Assembly: GCA_002150815.3 (NCBI GenBank)
Contig: NDFF03000371.1
Location: 1 to 64,000, forward strand
DNA: 64,000 nucleotides
Source of the DNA: Grammothele lineata
Taxonomy: Eukaryota; Basidiomycota; Agaricomycetes; Polyporales; Polyporaceae
Direction: 5' to 3'
Part shown: positions 34,076 to 46,400 of the stretch, one piece after another
Position numbering within the stretch: position 1 is the stretch's first letter
Layout: every line of letters begins with the position of its first letter
Translations under genes and position numbers: made by a program
The notes under the pieces: model-generated
Databases searched by the model: none
What the model saw: only the letters and a program-made list of their open reading frames with translations
What the model was told of the DNA's origin: nothing

Positions 34076-35791
34076 TCATAGAGAGCGTCCAAGAGCTTGC
34101 GGACCGTTCTGCTCTTCGAGGGGCGTCGGAGCGGGCCATGACTGTAACAACTTCTCGAGTGAATCATGCTGCGTATCGTCGATGGCCTTGAACACCATCA
34201 GATGAAGAAGACGGGTGGGAATGACGTATTTGAAGGTTCCGCCAATTAGGGAAGAAGGCCGTTCGGATTCCTTCCTTGGTTGCATGTAGAAGTACTCGTG
34301 AAAGCTGTCGACGTCCTCACTTGCGGGAAGGTTTGAAAGAGTCCCCGTGATGATGTCCTTCAGATCGCGGACGGAGGCCCTGGCCACGGGTACTGCATCG
34401 ATAAACTGCCTCGTCAGGTCATCATCCTTCTTGATCTTCAACAGACATCGCCGGGCAGACGGCCCTAGGAGATGGAAGAGTTCCACAGGCGAATAGTAGC
34501 CGGGCGGAGTTTCGATGCGAGCCCTGTACGAAAGCTGTAAGCCGTGATGTCCGGATGAGACTTTCGGGACTTACGCAAGAGCAGCCATTTCCGCTTCACT
34601 CCATAGCTCCATAATCCAGAATTCAGCCATTTGTTGTTTAGCAAACATTTTGAAGTGCTCTTTGCGAGGAGAGGATGACAGAATCACGGGCTTTGGGGAT
34701 GCTGCCGTTTTGATGAGGTTGAGATTTGCAGATGCGCCGACAAGGCACAGGTCAGGGTAGGAAATCTGGTTATGATTGATATGGCGGACGCCATCTGGCT
34801 CGAAGAGGGTAATCTGATCATAAGCAATAGCGAAAAGAACAGTCGACTTGAGTCGTTGGAGCGCCATCAGCAAGGCATAATATAAGAAGATGGTCTTCCC
34901 TAGAAAGCCCGAATAAGCATTACAGATGGAGAGAACGCGCATCTACGACTTGACCTACCGATACCAGGCTGTCCAAGCACGACCAGACTGCTTCGGGAGG
35001 TGTCGATGTAGTCCCATAACTTCGTGTACTCATCCCGCACCAAGATGTGCCGCAGCTGAGGAAGATGCTCGAGGAACTCCGACTTGACAAAACGGAACTC
35101 CCCTTGTGCCTCGAATGGATCCTCGTGTTGGACACGGATCCGTCTGTGCCATTCCAGTGCCCAGAGAAGGTGATCTGGTGCCGAGCGGGCATGTGCGGCA
35201 TCTGCAAGACCTGGATGCGAGACACAGAGACTAAGTAATGATTCAGTCGCGTAGACCGCTGGTAAACATAGCATACCGAGAGGCCTGAAAACAGCAAGGA
35301 GGATACCATGCTCCTCATCATCGTGGACAATTGAAGAGACGGATTGGGTGATCGGAAGAGCGTTGGGGTCGTAATATCTTGAATGTTCTGAGCCCCTCAA
35401 ACCGTGATCCAGAATAGAGAGATTCATAACCGACCAAGGCCTGTAGAGCTAGGAGGGGTACTGAGTGTAGGCATATTGAGTGTATAAGAGTGACGAACCT
35501 TGTGCAAAGACACATGGCTCACGTCAACAGACCAGCTCGCAGCTATCGCCTCAAGTACATCAGTGACAGACGCGTTGCTTTCAATGTTCACTATGGTGGG
35601 CGGCAGAGGAGGTCCATATAGCTGAAAGACGAGTATACGACGCTGAGGAGTATGTGACTGCGTTTGAGAAGCACGTAAATGAGATTAGGATAGCGCGCAT
35701 ACAGACATGAGTTGAAGTTCGTGGTGAGCGTGAGCGCACGCACCTTGGTCTTCTTAACCGAAGGCTCTGAAAACGAAGGCAAGGCCGACAT
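34076..35791 (-). pseudogene. Crinkler/RHS-type (CR) effector-like gene lacking its nuclease core
   Basis: Exons on the minus strand: 35744-35791, 35499-35621, 35448 to about 34957, about 34901-34575, and a last exon from about 34531. They give an N-terminal ubiquitin-like header (LYGPPLPPTIVNIE, SVTDVLEAIAASW, VSLHKLYRPW), a YYDPNALP segment, RIRVQHEDPFEAQGEF, and a P-loop NTPase whose Walker A GQPGIGKT is split by an intron, followed by FLYYALLMAL and FWIMELWSEAEM. This is the header-NTPase order of CR effectors. The last exon matches the remnant at 25.4 kb up to LEKLLQSW, then jumps: the stretch holding FPTVDA and QVT is missing, the frame shifts, and translation stops at 34076; the old 3' end (RKLLDAL) survives out of frame. 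The nuclease-like core is thus deleted. It could still be expressed as a header-NTPase protein. Confidence 0.7.
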
Positions 35792-36029
35792 GGTCTTATC
35801 TGTGTGAACAAGATAGATAGCGACGAATGAACAGCACCACTATCACCAAAGGACAGTGGGAGACGGAGGAGGATATTGACTCGGAGGACCACGGGCCATC
35901 AGGCACGTCAAGCGCTGGCCGTCTGCTCCGAGCGAACCCGACCCGGGGCACATATGTAAGACATTGGCGCCCAGCTAGTAGACCCTGCCCTGGGTCGCCG
36001 TCACCGCTCACTTATATTCCATCGTTCCA

Positions 36030-36290
36030 CTCCAATGAGCGGATATCATCAAAGGCGAGATGGCTATGAAGGTGGGGCGTATGTATAGGTTATCCTTGCC
36101 TCCATTCCACGTCCGTAATGCATTCAGCTAGTAGAGTCGTTCTGCAGTGTGTACGCATCCCCTCAGGCTGAAGCGGAGGAGCAAGGATTCTCCGCGAGTC
36201 AACACCGCAGAGGCCCCGCCCCTCGATCGTCTTGTGCCGTGGTGAGAGGCAACAGAAAAAGAGCCAGCGGTCGCGGCGTTTCAGAACTCC
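36030..36290 (+). repeat. Inverted dispersed repeat, copy 2
   Basis: Corresponds to the minus strand of 28305-28565. Shared words include ATCATCAAAGGCGAGATGGC near the start and GAGAGGCAACAGAAA near the end, in the same order and spacing of about 200 bases. Confidence 0.65.
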
Positions 36291-36454
36291 TCAGTCACGC
36301 CCGCTGGCAGGGAGTATCAGCGTAAACATATGGTGCGTTTACTCGTTTGCGCCTCAGTATCCGTGTCTTGCTCGCGGGAATGTTCAGCTACGCTACCTTC
36401 ATGTAGATGCAAATGGGCGTGTCGAACACTGCCTCCGCTTTTTTCCTGAAAGGC

Positions 36455-36955
36455 GTCAGGATGGCTTCTACGATACCCCCCGCTTGGAGGTTGGTGCCCA
36501 ACTGTCGCCCGCCATCCAGCCCGTCGTCGCGCTCCCGTCCCGACGCTTGGACATCTTCCACATCGGCTCCTATCGTCCAGCACCACACCAGTGTCCCATC
36601 TGATGACGATCATGTCGCGTCGACAATTGACGTACCTATCCTCAGGCTCAGGCTCCTTCCCATCGACGTTGCCCACTTCAACCTCGCGTACCCCATCAAG
36701 CCTTACCTCAAACCCGTTCAGCACGGACGCGGAAATGTCCTTGTCCGCCAGCTCGCGGCCGACAAGCTACGAGAGCTCGTGGTGTTCGGCGGAGTCCCCT
36801 GTCTCGTCATCCACGACGTCGCGGATGTAGTCGGTGCGGGACAACGCGCGGCCGGAATGGAGCTCGTTGTGGCGACGATTCGCTTCTCAGGCCGAACAGA
36901 CAGCCCGGGACGGGGATGAGGGCAGCGTTTCTGATGCAGGTAGTGCGGGAGATTG
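36455..36955 (+). pseudogene. Decayed duplicate of the paralogue 2 tail
   Basis: Base-level similarity to 33090-33571 starts at GGATGGCTTCTA and continues to the end of the tail. One frame gives SRTPSSLTSNPFSTDAEMSL and SYESSWCSAESP, then SRM, an in-frame TAG (36828-36830), and SVRDNARPEWSSLWRRF after it. Earlier parts need frame changes. No ectodomain or membrane helix precedes it, so only the 3' part was duplicated or kept. Confidence 0.75.
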
Positions 36956-37634
36956 AAGATTGCGGGGGGCAAGGGCGGTGCTAGTAGCTCCGACTTGCGG
37001 TGTGGGTGCAGGCCCATCTTTGTAAGAGGGGATATCAGTCAGTACGGCACAGCACCTGTTTACCCGAATTCGTGTTGAATTTGACCGGGGTATCGTCAGG
37101 CACAGACCGTAGCGCTTGGGTAGCAGCGCAGCTACAGTATACGTTGCATCGAACGCTCTTTTCGGCATGGCTCTCGCTACTCAGTTGTTGGAATATAGTG
37201 AGTGGGCGCCTCAATGGTACATCAAGAGGGCTGCGTTAACCTTCGTCGTCTCGATTTAGATATCTCCATCGCCGTCTTTCTCCGCCGTCACGAGCCTAGA
37301 GTGGGCGATATCGAGGGTTTTGCGCGGATTGCGGCGGCGGATATGCGCAAGGATTAATGATGCGATGCCCTCGCATGTCAGAGCATCCGCTCAAAAAGCG
37401 GCGACATTCTTCCCTCAGCTCTGCCCTCGCCCCTTTCCCCACGAGGTCGCCCACGCTGCACATCTTCGACAGTGGCCCGCGTCCCACATCCGAACCTTGT
37501 AGACGGGGAACTTCAGTTGCTTGTAAGTACGACTCCTCATCGTCTTGGCCGGGAAGCATTCAACAGCGTATCTGACGGTTGGCTGGTACAGTCTCGAGCG
37601 ACTTGTTAGCCCAAGATTCACGGTCGATTCCACT

Positions 37635-38801
37635 ATGTCCCCCATAGAGTTACAGTCGCCGAACTTTGCGTTCTTGCAGGTTCCGTACACAAACACATGC
37701 GTCGAGGATGTCATCCTGTGGGACTACACCGGCCCTTCGGACGCCACCTTCACGATGCGTATATCTCCTACCTTGGACACTCAGTACTACCCTTCGAATT
37801 CGCACACTGCGAAGAGATCCACCGCTACCCCAAGTAAGGCTCTCGCTACGGGCCTCCTCGCGTCGCAGCAGGCGTGGGCGTGGCAGAGCGTCAACGTGAC
37901 GGCGGGATGGTATATCTTGCACGCTGAGGGCGACGGGATCGACGCCCAGTCGTCCCAGTTTCTCGTCAACCAGACGGACGGCCTCTGCCTTGGATCGGAG
38001 TCGAACCCCTCCAACTGGACGACGACTGCGTCCTCGGGCACACCCGTATCCGCAGCCCCCTCCAGCGCCCCCCATGAAAGCCGAGCTGCCACTGCGGGTG
38101 TGATTGGAGGGGTGGTGGCTGCAGTCGTCGTGGTGTGCCTTGCAGTCTTCTTCGCACAACGTTGCATCCGACGGCGCCGTAGTCGTACGCTACCTCCCTA
38201 TATCGCCCATCCTTCCGATACGCTGGCCCCTTCCACCCGACCCTGTAGTCTAACCTCAGTCGAGAAGAAGGTCGTCCCATGGACACCGACCTGGGATGCT
38301 GTGGACAAGGACCTCGAATCGGCACAGGACCAGGAAAACAACATCCCGGGATTTTCGCGAACGACGGTGTCAGGCGATGATCCGTCTTCGACATTCCCAC
38401 CTCACGCTTCGACGTTTCCTTTCGACGATATAACGGCGCTGGCCCTTCCACCATCCGTCGTAACGCGCGCATCGATCTCTCCCCCTCCGTACTTCCCACA
38501 GTCTCGCTTCTCTACTCCGAGTAGCGCGTCGTCGGAAACAATCTGGAGGACACTGGGGGCCACGCCGGAGCCATACACTCCCCCTGACTCAAGTTCTGCA
38601 AAGTCCTTGATCTTCGCCGAGTACTCGCCCTCGCCGTCATCGACGACGTCGAAGATGTATATCTCCCGGGATAGCGCGCGGTCAGACTGGGGCGCGCTTT
38701 TGCGACAAGAGCTCGTCTGTCGGGAAGGAATGGCGCGCAAGGATGGTCGGTGGAATGATATGGCCAGTGATGGAGAATCGGAGACCGTTGTTGCCATTTG
38801 A
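37635..38801 (+). CDS. Single-pass membrane protein, paralogue 3
   Basis: A 388-residue intronless protein, a diverged member of the local family. The ATG at 37635 (MSPIELQSPNFAFLQVP) aligns with the starts of the paralogues. The ectodomain (CVEDVILWDYTGPSDATF, WAWQSVNVTAGWYIL, SSQFLVNQTDGLCLG) keeps the WxxVNVTxGxY signature, two conserved cysteines and glycosylation sites. A membrane helix spans residues about 154-174 (GVIGGVVAAVVVVCLAVFF), stopped by IRRRRSR. The tail is Ser/Pro-rich and ends with the conserved block TTSKMYISRDSARSDWGAL. No signal peptide is apparent. This copy is intact and shows the full architecture that paralogue 2 has lost. Function unknown; a cell-surface or wall-sensor role is only an analogy. 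Confidence 0.8.
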   Translation: MSPIELQSPNFAFLQVPYTNTCVEDVILWDYTGPSDATFTMRISPTLDTQYYPSNSHTAKRSTATPSKALATGLLASQQAWAWQSVNVTAGWYILHAEGDGIDAQSSQFLVNQTDGLCLGSESNPSNWTTTASSGTPVSAAPSSAPHESRAATAGVIGGVVAAVVVVCLAVFFAQRCIRRRRSRTLPPYIAHPSDTLAPSTRPCSLTSVEKKVVPWTPTWDAVDKDLESAQDQENNIPGFSRTTVSGDDPSSTFPPHASTFPFDDITALALPPSVVTRASISPPPYFPQSRFSTPSSASSETIWRTLGATPEPYTPPDSSSAKSLIFAEYSPSPSSTTSKMYISRDSARSDWGALLRQELVCREGMARKDGRWNDMASDGESETVVAI

Positions 38802-39425
38802 TAGGAGTTTGGTCTGTAGGTTGGAGGGGGCCGACGGTGGTGAGGCGGAGACTCGATAATCGCTTTTGTACCCTATACACAGGAGACTAGCTGACAACGA
38901 GGGGAAGAGGGCGCGTGCGGGCGGACATGATGGTGGTATGAGGGGAAAAGCGCGCGGAGCGCGGGACATGGCGAGCGTACAGTACAACTACGTATCACGT
39001 GCTACGCGCGAGCTCGGATCGGAAGGCACCAGATTCCAACATGGTCTGGTATTTATATATGCTTTTATAGTGTATTTATTTTTCTAAGTAGATCATCATA
39101 TACGGCCGCGCAGTGCTTGGGCGCCTAACAACCGATCCTCTGCCTCCATGACGAATCGATTGCTCCTTGTCCAACATGCCTCTTGTAGCCTGCTTTTCAC
39201 AAGATTGCGACGTGCAATCCTCAAAGCCGAAGTCGATACATTGCAGCAGCGCCGCAGCATACAGCCCTTCCGCACTCTAGCGGTGCTGCGGTAATAGGCC
39301 TCCCGCGCCAGTCAGGATGTGTATGAGTCTCTTGGATTCGAGTGACTTGGTGCGCATGCTCGTCCTTCCAAGCAAACGCAAGCACTCCCCTCCCCATTTG
39401 TTCAACTTCAACCCCTCCATATATC
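38802..39425. other. Intergenic region upstream of helicase array
   Basis: AT-richer stretch with TTATATATGCTTTTATA near 39050-39068 that could contain promoter elements for the first helicase. No coding sequence is supported. Confidence 0.4.
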
Positions 39426-42400
39426 ATGGCCACATCTCCCGCAAGTGACAAGTACTGCCAAGCTCGGCTCTTCGGATCGGGGTGCACAGATACTTCCTGT
39501 GATCTCGAACACGATGTACGCATTTGCGAAATCTGCGTTGTCGTGTGCTCCCCCGCCGCCACGTTCGAGTCGCACGAGCGTGGACAGAGGCACTGTGCAA
39601 ACCTTGAGGCGACGGGCCCCGCCAGGGAGACGTTTGGAGCACAGAAGACGCAGAAGAGGTGCGCTGTCTGCGCAATGAACGTCCACATCAACAGCTGGAA
39701 CCAGCATTTCTCCACGGAAGGTCACCGGAAGCATCTTCATCTTGCCAACCTCCGCGCGGCATATGAACAAGCCGAATTCGATAAGCAGGGGATTGTCGTG
39801 TCTCATGCGGATGCTTTGGGCATCGACCTCGGTGTCATCAGTGTGGATCAAGCATCGGAAGGTGTAAACACTGAGGTGACCGTATCCACCGAGCAGGCAG
39901 AACCAACGTCATTCGTGGGAACGGATATTCGCTCTCGGGTCCGTAATCACGCTGATCTGTATGTCTTCACATATATGCGTACTACTCGTAAAGCTAACTG
40001 GTCGATGGCAGCTTCACGGTAGAATCAGAGCCCAGTGCGGCTCCGAGCGTTATTCGCGGACGGCCACTTCGGTTCCGAGTCCACTTCCGCCACTCCGACC
40101 TCGGTCGCTATGAAGCACGACTGGAGTTCACCTTCCAAGGCGCGCGCGGCCAGCCTTTCGTCATCGCGCGCCGACTACTGGTTGTCGTTGGCGAGGCTCC
40201 TGACCGCGAGCTTCTAAAACCCGTTGCGCCTTACGTCCCGACACGGCGCCCAAAATGGAACACTGAGCTCCCTGTCATGTCCGGGATGGCGCCCCCTACC
40301 AAGCGCATGAAGTGGGCGCGCGAGCTGCTCCACTTCCCAATTCCGAAAGCTCTGTCGGAACTTCTCACGGAAGGCTCTCCTCAAGAAATAACAACTCGTC
40401 TCCGAGAGGACTATTTCCCAGAGCCGGTTTCTGTCGATACTCATCGATTCCACTTCGAGCACCTCCTCTATCTGGAAGAGTACCGAACCGAGTGCGTAGA
40501 CGTTATGCTGGTTCGCGCTAGCGCTTAGTCCGACTGAAATAATGTTACTCAAAGGAATGATTTGAGAATGTACGACTTGACCCGCGTCGAATTCACCAAA
40601 CAAGACAATCTCTATATGTATGTGCTTTCTCCATAGAGGCTCTCATGTTATGCTGATTCCGCTGTCTAGGACTCGCGTACAAGGGCTTTCTGAGAAGAGA
40701 CCCAGCGTTGTTGTCGGTTCGTACGCCGCAATATTTTCACGAATTCTTATCGGGCCCAGTGTTGAGCGCTAACGGCTGGTCTCAGGGGACATCATCTTAG
40801 TGCAAGAAGCAGGCATAAATGCTGGACACACGTTCAAGGGAATCGTACATAGCATACGCTCAGAGCAGGTTTACGTACATTTCCATACAAATTTTCAGGC
40901 GATTGGCAAGACCTTCAACGTGCGCTTCCAACTCAACCGCACGGCGCTGAGACGCCAGCACCAGGCCCTCGCTGCGACAATTCCACACCCAGAGCGTTTG
41001 CTCTTTCCTGAACATGGACATGAAGGTCTTGACGCTCCAATTGGCCCCGATGATGCACAGATTGGGCTCTTCAACACCACCCTTAGCGACAACGTCGTTC
41101 AGCGTCAGGCTGTCAAGTCCATCATGGAGCTCAAATCTGGTTCAGCGCCATTCATCGTCTATGGGCCGTGAGTGCATCCTTCAGCAGTTGTATTCTCGTC
41201 TAATGTGAATCGAGCAGGCCGGGCACCGGCAAGACCGTGACTATCGTCGAGGCGATTCTTCAGCTGCTGAATCAGTCCCCACGCGCGAGGATCCTCGTGT
41301 GCGCGCCGAGCAACAGCGCCGCGGACATTGTGGCGCTGAGGCTGCTCACACTGACCACAGACGAGCTCTTTAGGTGCAACGCGTCCTTCCGCGATCCCGG
41401 GTCAGTACCGCCTCAGCTCGCTCCGTATACGTGTCGCAGTGGCAATACCTATGCCCTCCCCTCCATGGACACCCTAACTAAGTACAAGGTCGTCGTGTCG
41501 ACTTGCAACAACGCCTCCTTCGGATACAATCTAGGCATCCCGCAAGGGCATTGGACGCACATCTTTGTGGACGAGGCTGGGCAGGCCTCGGAGCCAGAGG
41601 TGCTCGCGGCAGTCAAACCCCTCGCTCTCGAACATACCCGAATCATTCTCTCCGGGGACCCGAAGCAGTTGGGCCCCGTCATCCGCTCCAGTGCAGCGCG
41701 CGAGTTCGGAATGGACAAGAGCTATCTAGAGCGCCTTCTGGAGCGCCCGGTCTATAGCAGCGAGGACGGCTACGGAAGGTCGTAAGTGTGATTCCTTCAC
41801 AACGTCATTACATCCCTCTCATGCATGGCCCAGCTACATCAAACTCACGAAGAATTATCGTTCGCACGAGGCGATCCTCCGTTTTCCAAACGAGAAGTTC
41901 TACAACAACCAGTTGGAGGTTTGCGGTCCTGGGGCAATCATCAACTCCTTCCTCCGTTCGCCTCAGCTTGTATCACCTACCTTCCCAGTCGTCTTCCACG
42001 CTATGTCCGGCACGAACGAGCGCGAGGCGTCCTCGCCCTCATTCTTCAATGTGGACGAAGCCTTGCAGGTCAAGGCGTACATCACGAAATTGCTCAACCG
42101 GAAAGGCCGCGATGACCGGTTTGCCATTGGTATGTTGGGCTATACCTTTGTATTGAACTGTAGTCAGTTAGACTTACGTCACGTTTAGCCCCGGCCGAAA
42201 TCGGCGTCATTACCCCCTATCACGCCCAAGTGCGTAAAATACGACGTCTCCTCCTGAAGGCCAACCTGGCGGATGTCAAGGTGGGCTCTGTCGAGGAGTT
42301 CCAAGGGCAGGTACGTATTGTGCATGCGCATGCGTAGTGTGTTCTGACAGGTACTGCCCCGACCGCGCTGTGCAGGAAAGACGCGTCATCATCCTGTCCA

Positions 42401-42845
42401 CCGTACGCAGCAGCACGGATTTGCTCGCGTACGATGCCAAGTTCACCCTTGGCTTCTTATCGAACCCACGTCGGTTCAACGGTGAGTTCTTCGTACCAAG
42501 ATACTCGCGCGCTCGCTCCGCTCACTTCGCCCTACAGTTGCGATCACGCGCGCCAAAGCGCTGCTCATCGTCATTGGAGACGCTCCGATTCTGTCAGTCG
42601 ACCCGCTGTGGCGTGGTTTCATGAACTACGTCCACAGCAACGGTGGCTGGCGCGGAGACGAACCTACATGGGACGTGACTGCGGAAGTTCAAGACGATGA
42701 AGACTACATCGACGAACTGCGCGAGGCAATCGCGGCGGAGATGAACGCGGCGATCATGCTCCTTGGGCCTGGGGAGGATATAGAGGCTGAAGCGAATGTT
42801 GAACGTGGCTTCGACTGGAACGAGGGCGATGCGCCGGTGTGGTGA
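39426..42845 (+). CDS. MOV10/SDE3-family SF1 RNA helicase with N-terminal zinc fingers, copy A
   Basis: Ten exons (39426-39958, 40012-40491, 40555-40617, 40670-40716, 40786-41167, 41218-41781, 41834-42129, 42189-42310, 42376-42481, 42538-42845) join in phase to 966 residues. The N-terminus has a CCCH finger (C-x8-C-x4-C-x3-H, residues about 11-29) and two C2H2 fingers (CEIC..H..H and CAVC..H..H). A MOV10-type beta-rich region follows ([19 protein letters not shown]). Helicase motifs: GPPGTGKT (about residue 500), [16 protein letters not shown] (DEAG box, about 620), [21 protein letters not shown] with ERR across an intron, and [17 protein letters not shown]. These match MOV10/SDE3/Armitage 5'-3' RNA helicases acting in RNA silencing and transposon control. 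Compared with copies B and C one middle C2H2 finger is missing. First of three tandem copies. Confidence 0.9.
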
Positions 42846-43449
42846 TTCATGCAACATCAGTGTGCGCCGTCGATTCAGTTGTCACAAGGTTTAGTTTCGG
42901 AAGAACTTAGAAGTTGTGGTTCATCATGTTGTATGATCTAGTGCAGCGTAACTCACGGTTTTGTATGCTTGTGTAACCGATGTAGCGTATGAAGTGATGG
43001 CCAGCTTGAGAACGAGTTCGAGAAATGGTGAACTTGAAATGGACGGAACCTTCGAGTTCGATGGATGCCGGGCGACCGCTGCCAGATACCGTACTAAACG
43101 GAGCCTAGCGCTTACATGGACATGTCATCAAATCTTTGAACTCCGATAAGGGCCTCATCAGTTACCACGTGTCATCCGTTACTTGTGCCGTTGTTACTGC
43201 GTATCTTCTAAGCTAGCCTCAAGTCTCCGAATCGTCACCGCTCACGAGCAGCTTCAAACCACTTGAGTGCAAGTGAGTTACTCATTCCAGCGTAAATGTG
43301 GCACCGTATGGCTTCTCGAGGTCATGTCTGGTCAAGTGAGTGGCACCAACCCGGTTACCGCAGCACACTAAAGTAAACGCACATAAGATATACAAGTTCT
43401 CGATGCCACGGCTCTCTTCCAGCACCACTGCCGTACGCTATAGACGACC
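42846..43449. other. Spacer between helicase copies A and B
   Basis: About 600 bases with no gene seen. It should carry the 3' end of copy A and the promoter of copy B; AGATATACAAG near 43387 is the only AT-rich element close to the start. Confidence 0.4.
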
Positions 43450-46400
43450 ATGCCTCCGGTTTCGGTGCTAGTACAAGACCGGTGTCAAGCTCTACTGCAC
43501 ACGGGCCAGTGCGGGACGGCAAACTGCAAGCTGAAGCACGACCTTCGCCTTTGCGCGACGTGCAAGGTCCTTTGTGCTCCTGGGAGGACTTACGATGACC
43601 ACCTCAAGGGAAAGAAGCACAAGCAGAATCTCAGTGCTACGACGAACATCTCCGTCGCCCTGATTTGGCTGCAATGTCCCATATGTCTCACCTTTCTCGT
43701 CGGCGAAAGCAATTGGGCCCTCCATGTACAGTCCCCTGCTCATCATGCCATGGCGTTTGCGCAGGGCCGTTCTCCATTCGAGTATCCGTTGGACCCCACC
43801 ATCTCGAACTCATATCGCTGTCTCCTCTGCTCCTGTGCTGTGCCTTTACTTCAAGCAGCGATCCACTCGCAGACACCGTACCACCGTGACATGGAGCGAG
43901 CAGCCGTCCAGCGCTCATTGCTAGAACGAGCTGAGCGTGATAGGCAAGGCGTTCAAGTCTCTCATGTCGAGGGCGTCGACTTTGGCACTCTACCCCTCAT
44001 TCAAGCAAAGGCTGGGCAGCATATTGACGTTGTAGTCAATACCCCTTCGACGGTTTCCTTGCTCGGAGTGAAGGCATATGCGGTCAACGCTGGAACAACG
44101 AGCAGGTAAGTTCGGATGCCTTCTCTCAGTTGATACACGGTCACAACATTAACATCAGTACATGATAATGTTACAGTTTCTCAGCTACAGTGTTCGGAAA
44201 CCCGACTCCTTTTATTCCATGTCTATCTTTCCGCGTCGAAGTCATCTTCAACAGCTCGCAGCGTGGGAGGCATCAAGGCCGTCTCGAGATTACGTTGCAA
44301 GCCGGGGACCAACGCCCATTCCTTATTCTCCGCCAGCTCAATGCTGTAGTAGGCAACCAAGGTGACTACGACCTGTTACAAGCGGTTTCTCCCTATACCA
44401 GACGTCCGCCGGTGCCGTGGAGGAACGAAGCGATCGTCAACGGCAAACATCCTCCAGCACTCAACAAAGTCAACTGGGTCAGAAAGTTAGAAAAATCAAA
44501 CATCCCCGAACGCCTCAAGACTCTTCTGGAAAGAGGCGCTACTAGGCAGACCGCCAACGCGATCCGCGGTGCTGGATGGTTCCCCCAACCGCTCACGATG
44601 CAGACGCACGAGAAGCGTTTCCGGACTCTCCTGTGGATTGAGGAATTTAGGCTCAAGTGAGATGTTTCGCATGCTTATATTCTCATGCTGATTTCCGTTC
44701 TGTCAGGGAGGACCTAAGAATGTACGATCAACATGAAGTACAGTTCTCAAAGACTGGACAGCTGTACTTGTATGTATTTCTCGGCGCGGCTATATGGGCT
44801 CTAGTCCACCGGTTCACCTGGATTCTTCTCTAGGATGCCCGTTCCCGGACTCGCAGAAAAGCGCCCCAGTGTCGCAAGAGGTCAGTTCGAAGCGTGAATT
44901 ACTCAGGGTGATTACGAGCTAATTAGTGAATATGAGGCGACTCGATTGTTGCACAAAGCGTGCTGAGGAAAGGATTAACACACCGCGGTTTCGTCTATCA
45001 AGTTCGCCTAGACGACATTCTGGTGAACTTTGACCCGACGTTTACGCCCCAGACCAAGTATAATGTCAGATTCGAGTACAATCGTACAACGGTCATGAGG
45101 CAACATCAGGCCCTGATGACTCGATCGACATACACACAGCGTCTCCTTTTCCCGCCACTCCAATACGTTCCACTCGACCAGGCAGTCAATCCCCTAGACA
45201 TTCGCGTTCAAGTTCTCTTCAACGCGCAGATAGAGACGAACGCCGCACAACTGCAAGCTGTTCACGCTATCGTGCACATGAAGGAGATTGCGGCTCCATT
45301 CATTCTTTTCGGACCGTGAGTACCTCGCGCTACCAAATTAGTAGCTCTTCCACGTCTAAGGTTGACTGGCCAACTGCAGCCCGGGTACGGGGAAGACCGT
45401 CACAATCATCGAAGCGATCCTTCAGATCCTCCACGAGCAACCGAACGCCCGCATCCTTGCCTGCGCTCCCAGCAACAGCGCCGCAGACTTCATCGCACAA
45501 CGCCTCTCCGTACTTTCACACTCACAACTTCTTCGCTGCAACGCGATCTACCGCGATAGAGCCGGCTTCCCAGACGACCTCCTTCGCTTCTCAACGTTCC
45601 GCGGGGACCACTTCGCGCTTCCATTGCGCGAGGCGCTCATGGCTTACAGGGTTATCGTCTCGACGTGCAGTCACGCGGCGTTCGCGACGAACATTGGGAT
45701 ACCTAGAGGCCACTTCTCGCACATATTCATCGATGAGGCCGGACAGGGATCAGAGCCAGAGGTGCTCACCGCGGGGATCATGACTATGGTGGTACCTGAG
45801 ACACGCGTTATTCTCTCAGGCGACCCGAAGCAGCTGGGCCCAATTGTTCACTCCAGCATCGCACGGGACATGGGGCTCGGAACGAGTTACCTGGAGCGAC
45901 TGATGGGGGAACCCTTGTACGCGAATGCGGATACCGGCCGTGGGCGGTCGTAAGTTGTCACTTTGTTGAACTCGTTCCACGTCGGCCCGCTAATGAGGAG
46001 TTGGTGCCGCACGCACGGCTCATCCTCCAGATACATCAAGCTCGTGAAGAATTTCCGTTCGCACGCGTCCATCCTGGAATACCCCAACGAGCGCTTCTAC
46101 GAGGGCGAGCTCCAGGTGTGCGGACCTGCTCTGCAAATCAACGCATTCGTCAACTCCCCCCTACTCCCAGAGCCCAAGTTCCCTGTGGTGTTCCATGCAG
46201 TTGCAGGCGAAAATGAGCGCGAGTCGTCCTCTCCATCGTATTTCAATATTGACGAAGCGGTCGAGGTCATTGACTACGTTAGGGAGCTTCTTGAAGATCG
46301 CACACATCCAATACGTAAGCCCCTTCCCTCTGCGAGGAAAATATCTCGTGGCTAATCAGGGCCATGCCTCTAGGTGCGGAAGATATTGGTATCATTACAC

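Larger units (their letters stand above)
35792..37634. other. Repeat-rich region between CR-type gene and paralogue 3
   Basis: Holds a dispersed repeat copy (about 36030-36290) and a decayed paralogue tail (36455-36955). The remainder shows only short frames; it should include the minus-strand promoter of the CR-type gene next to 35791. Confidence 0.45.
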
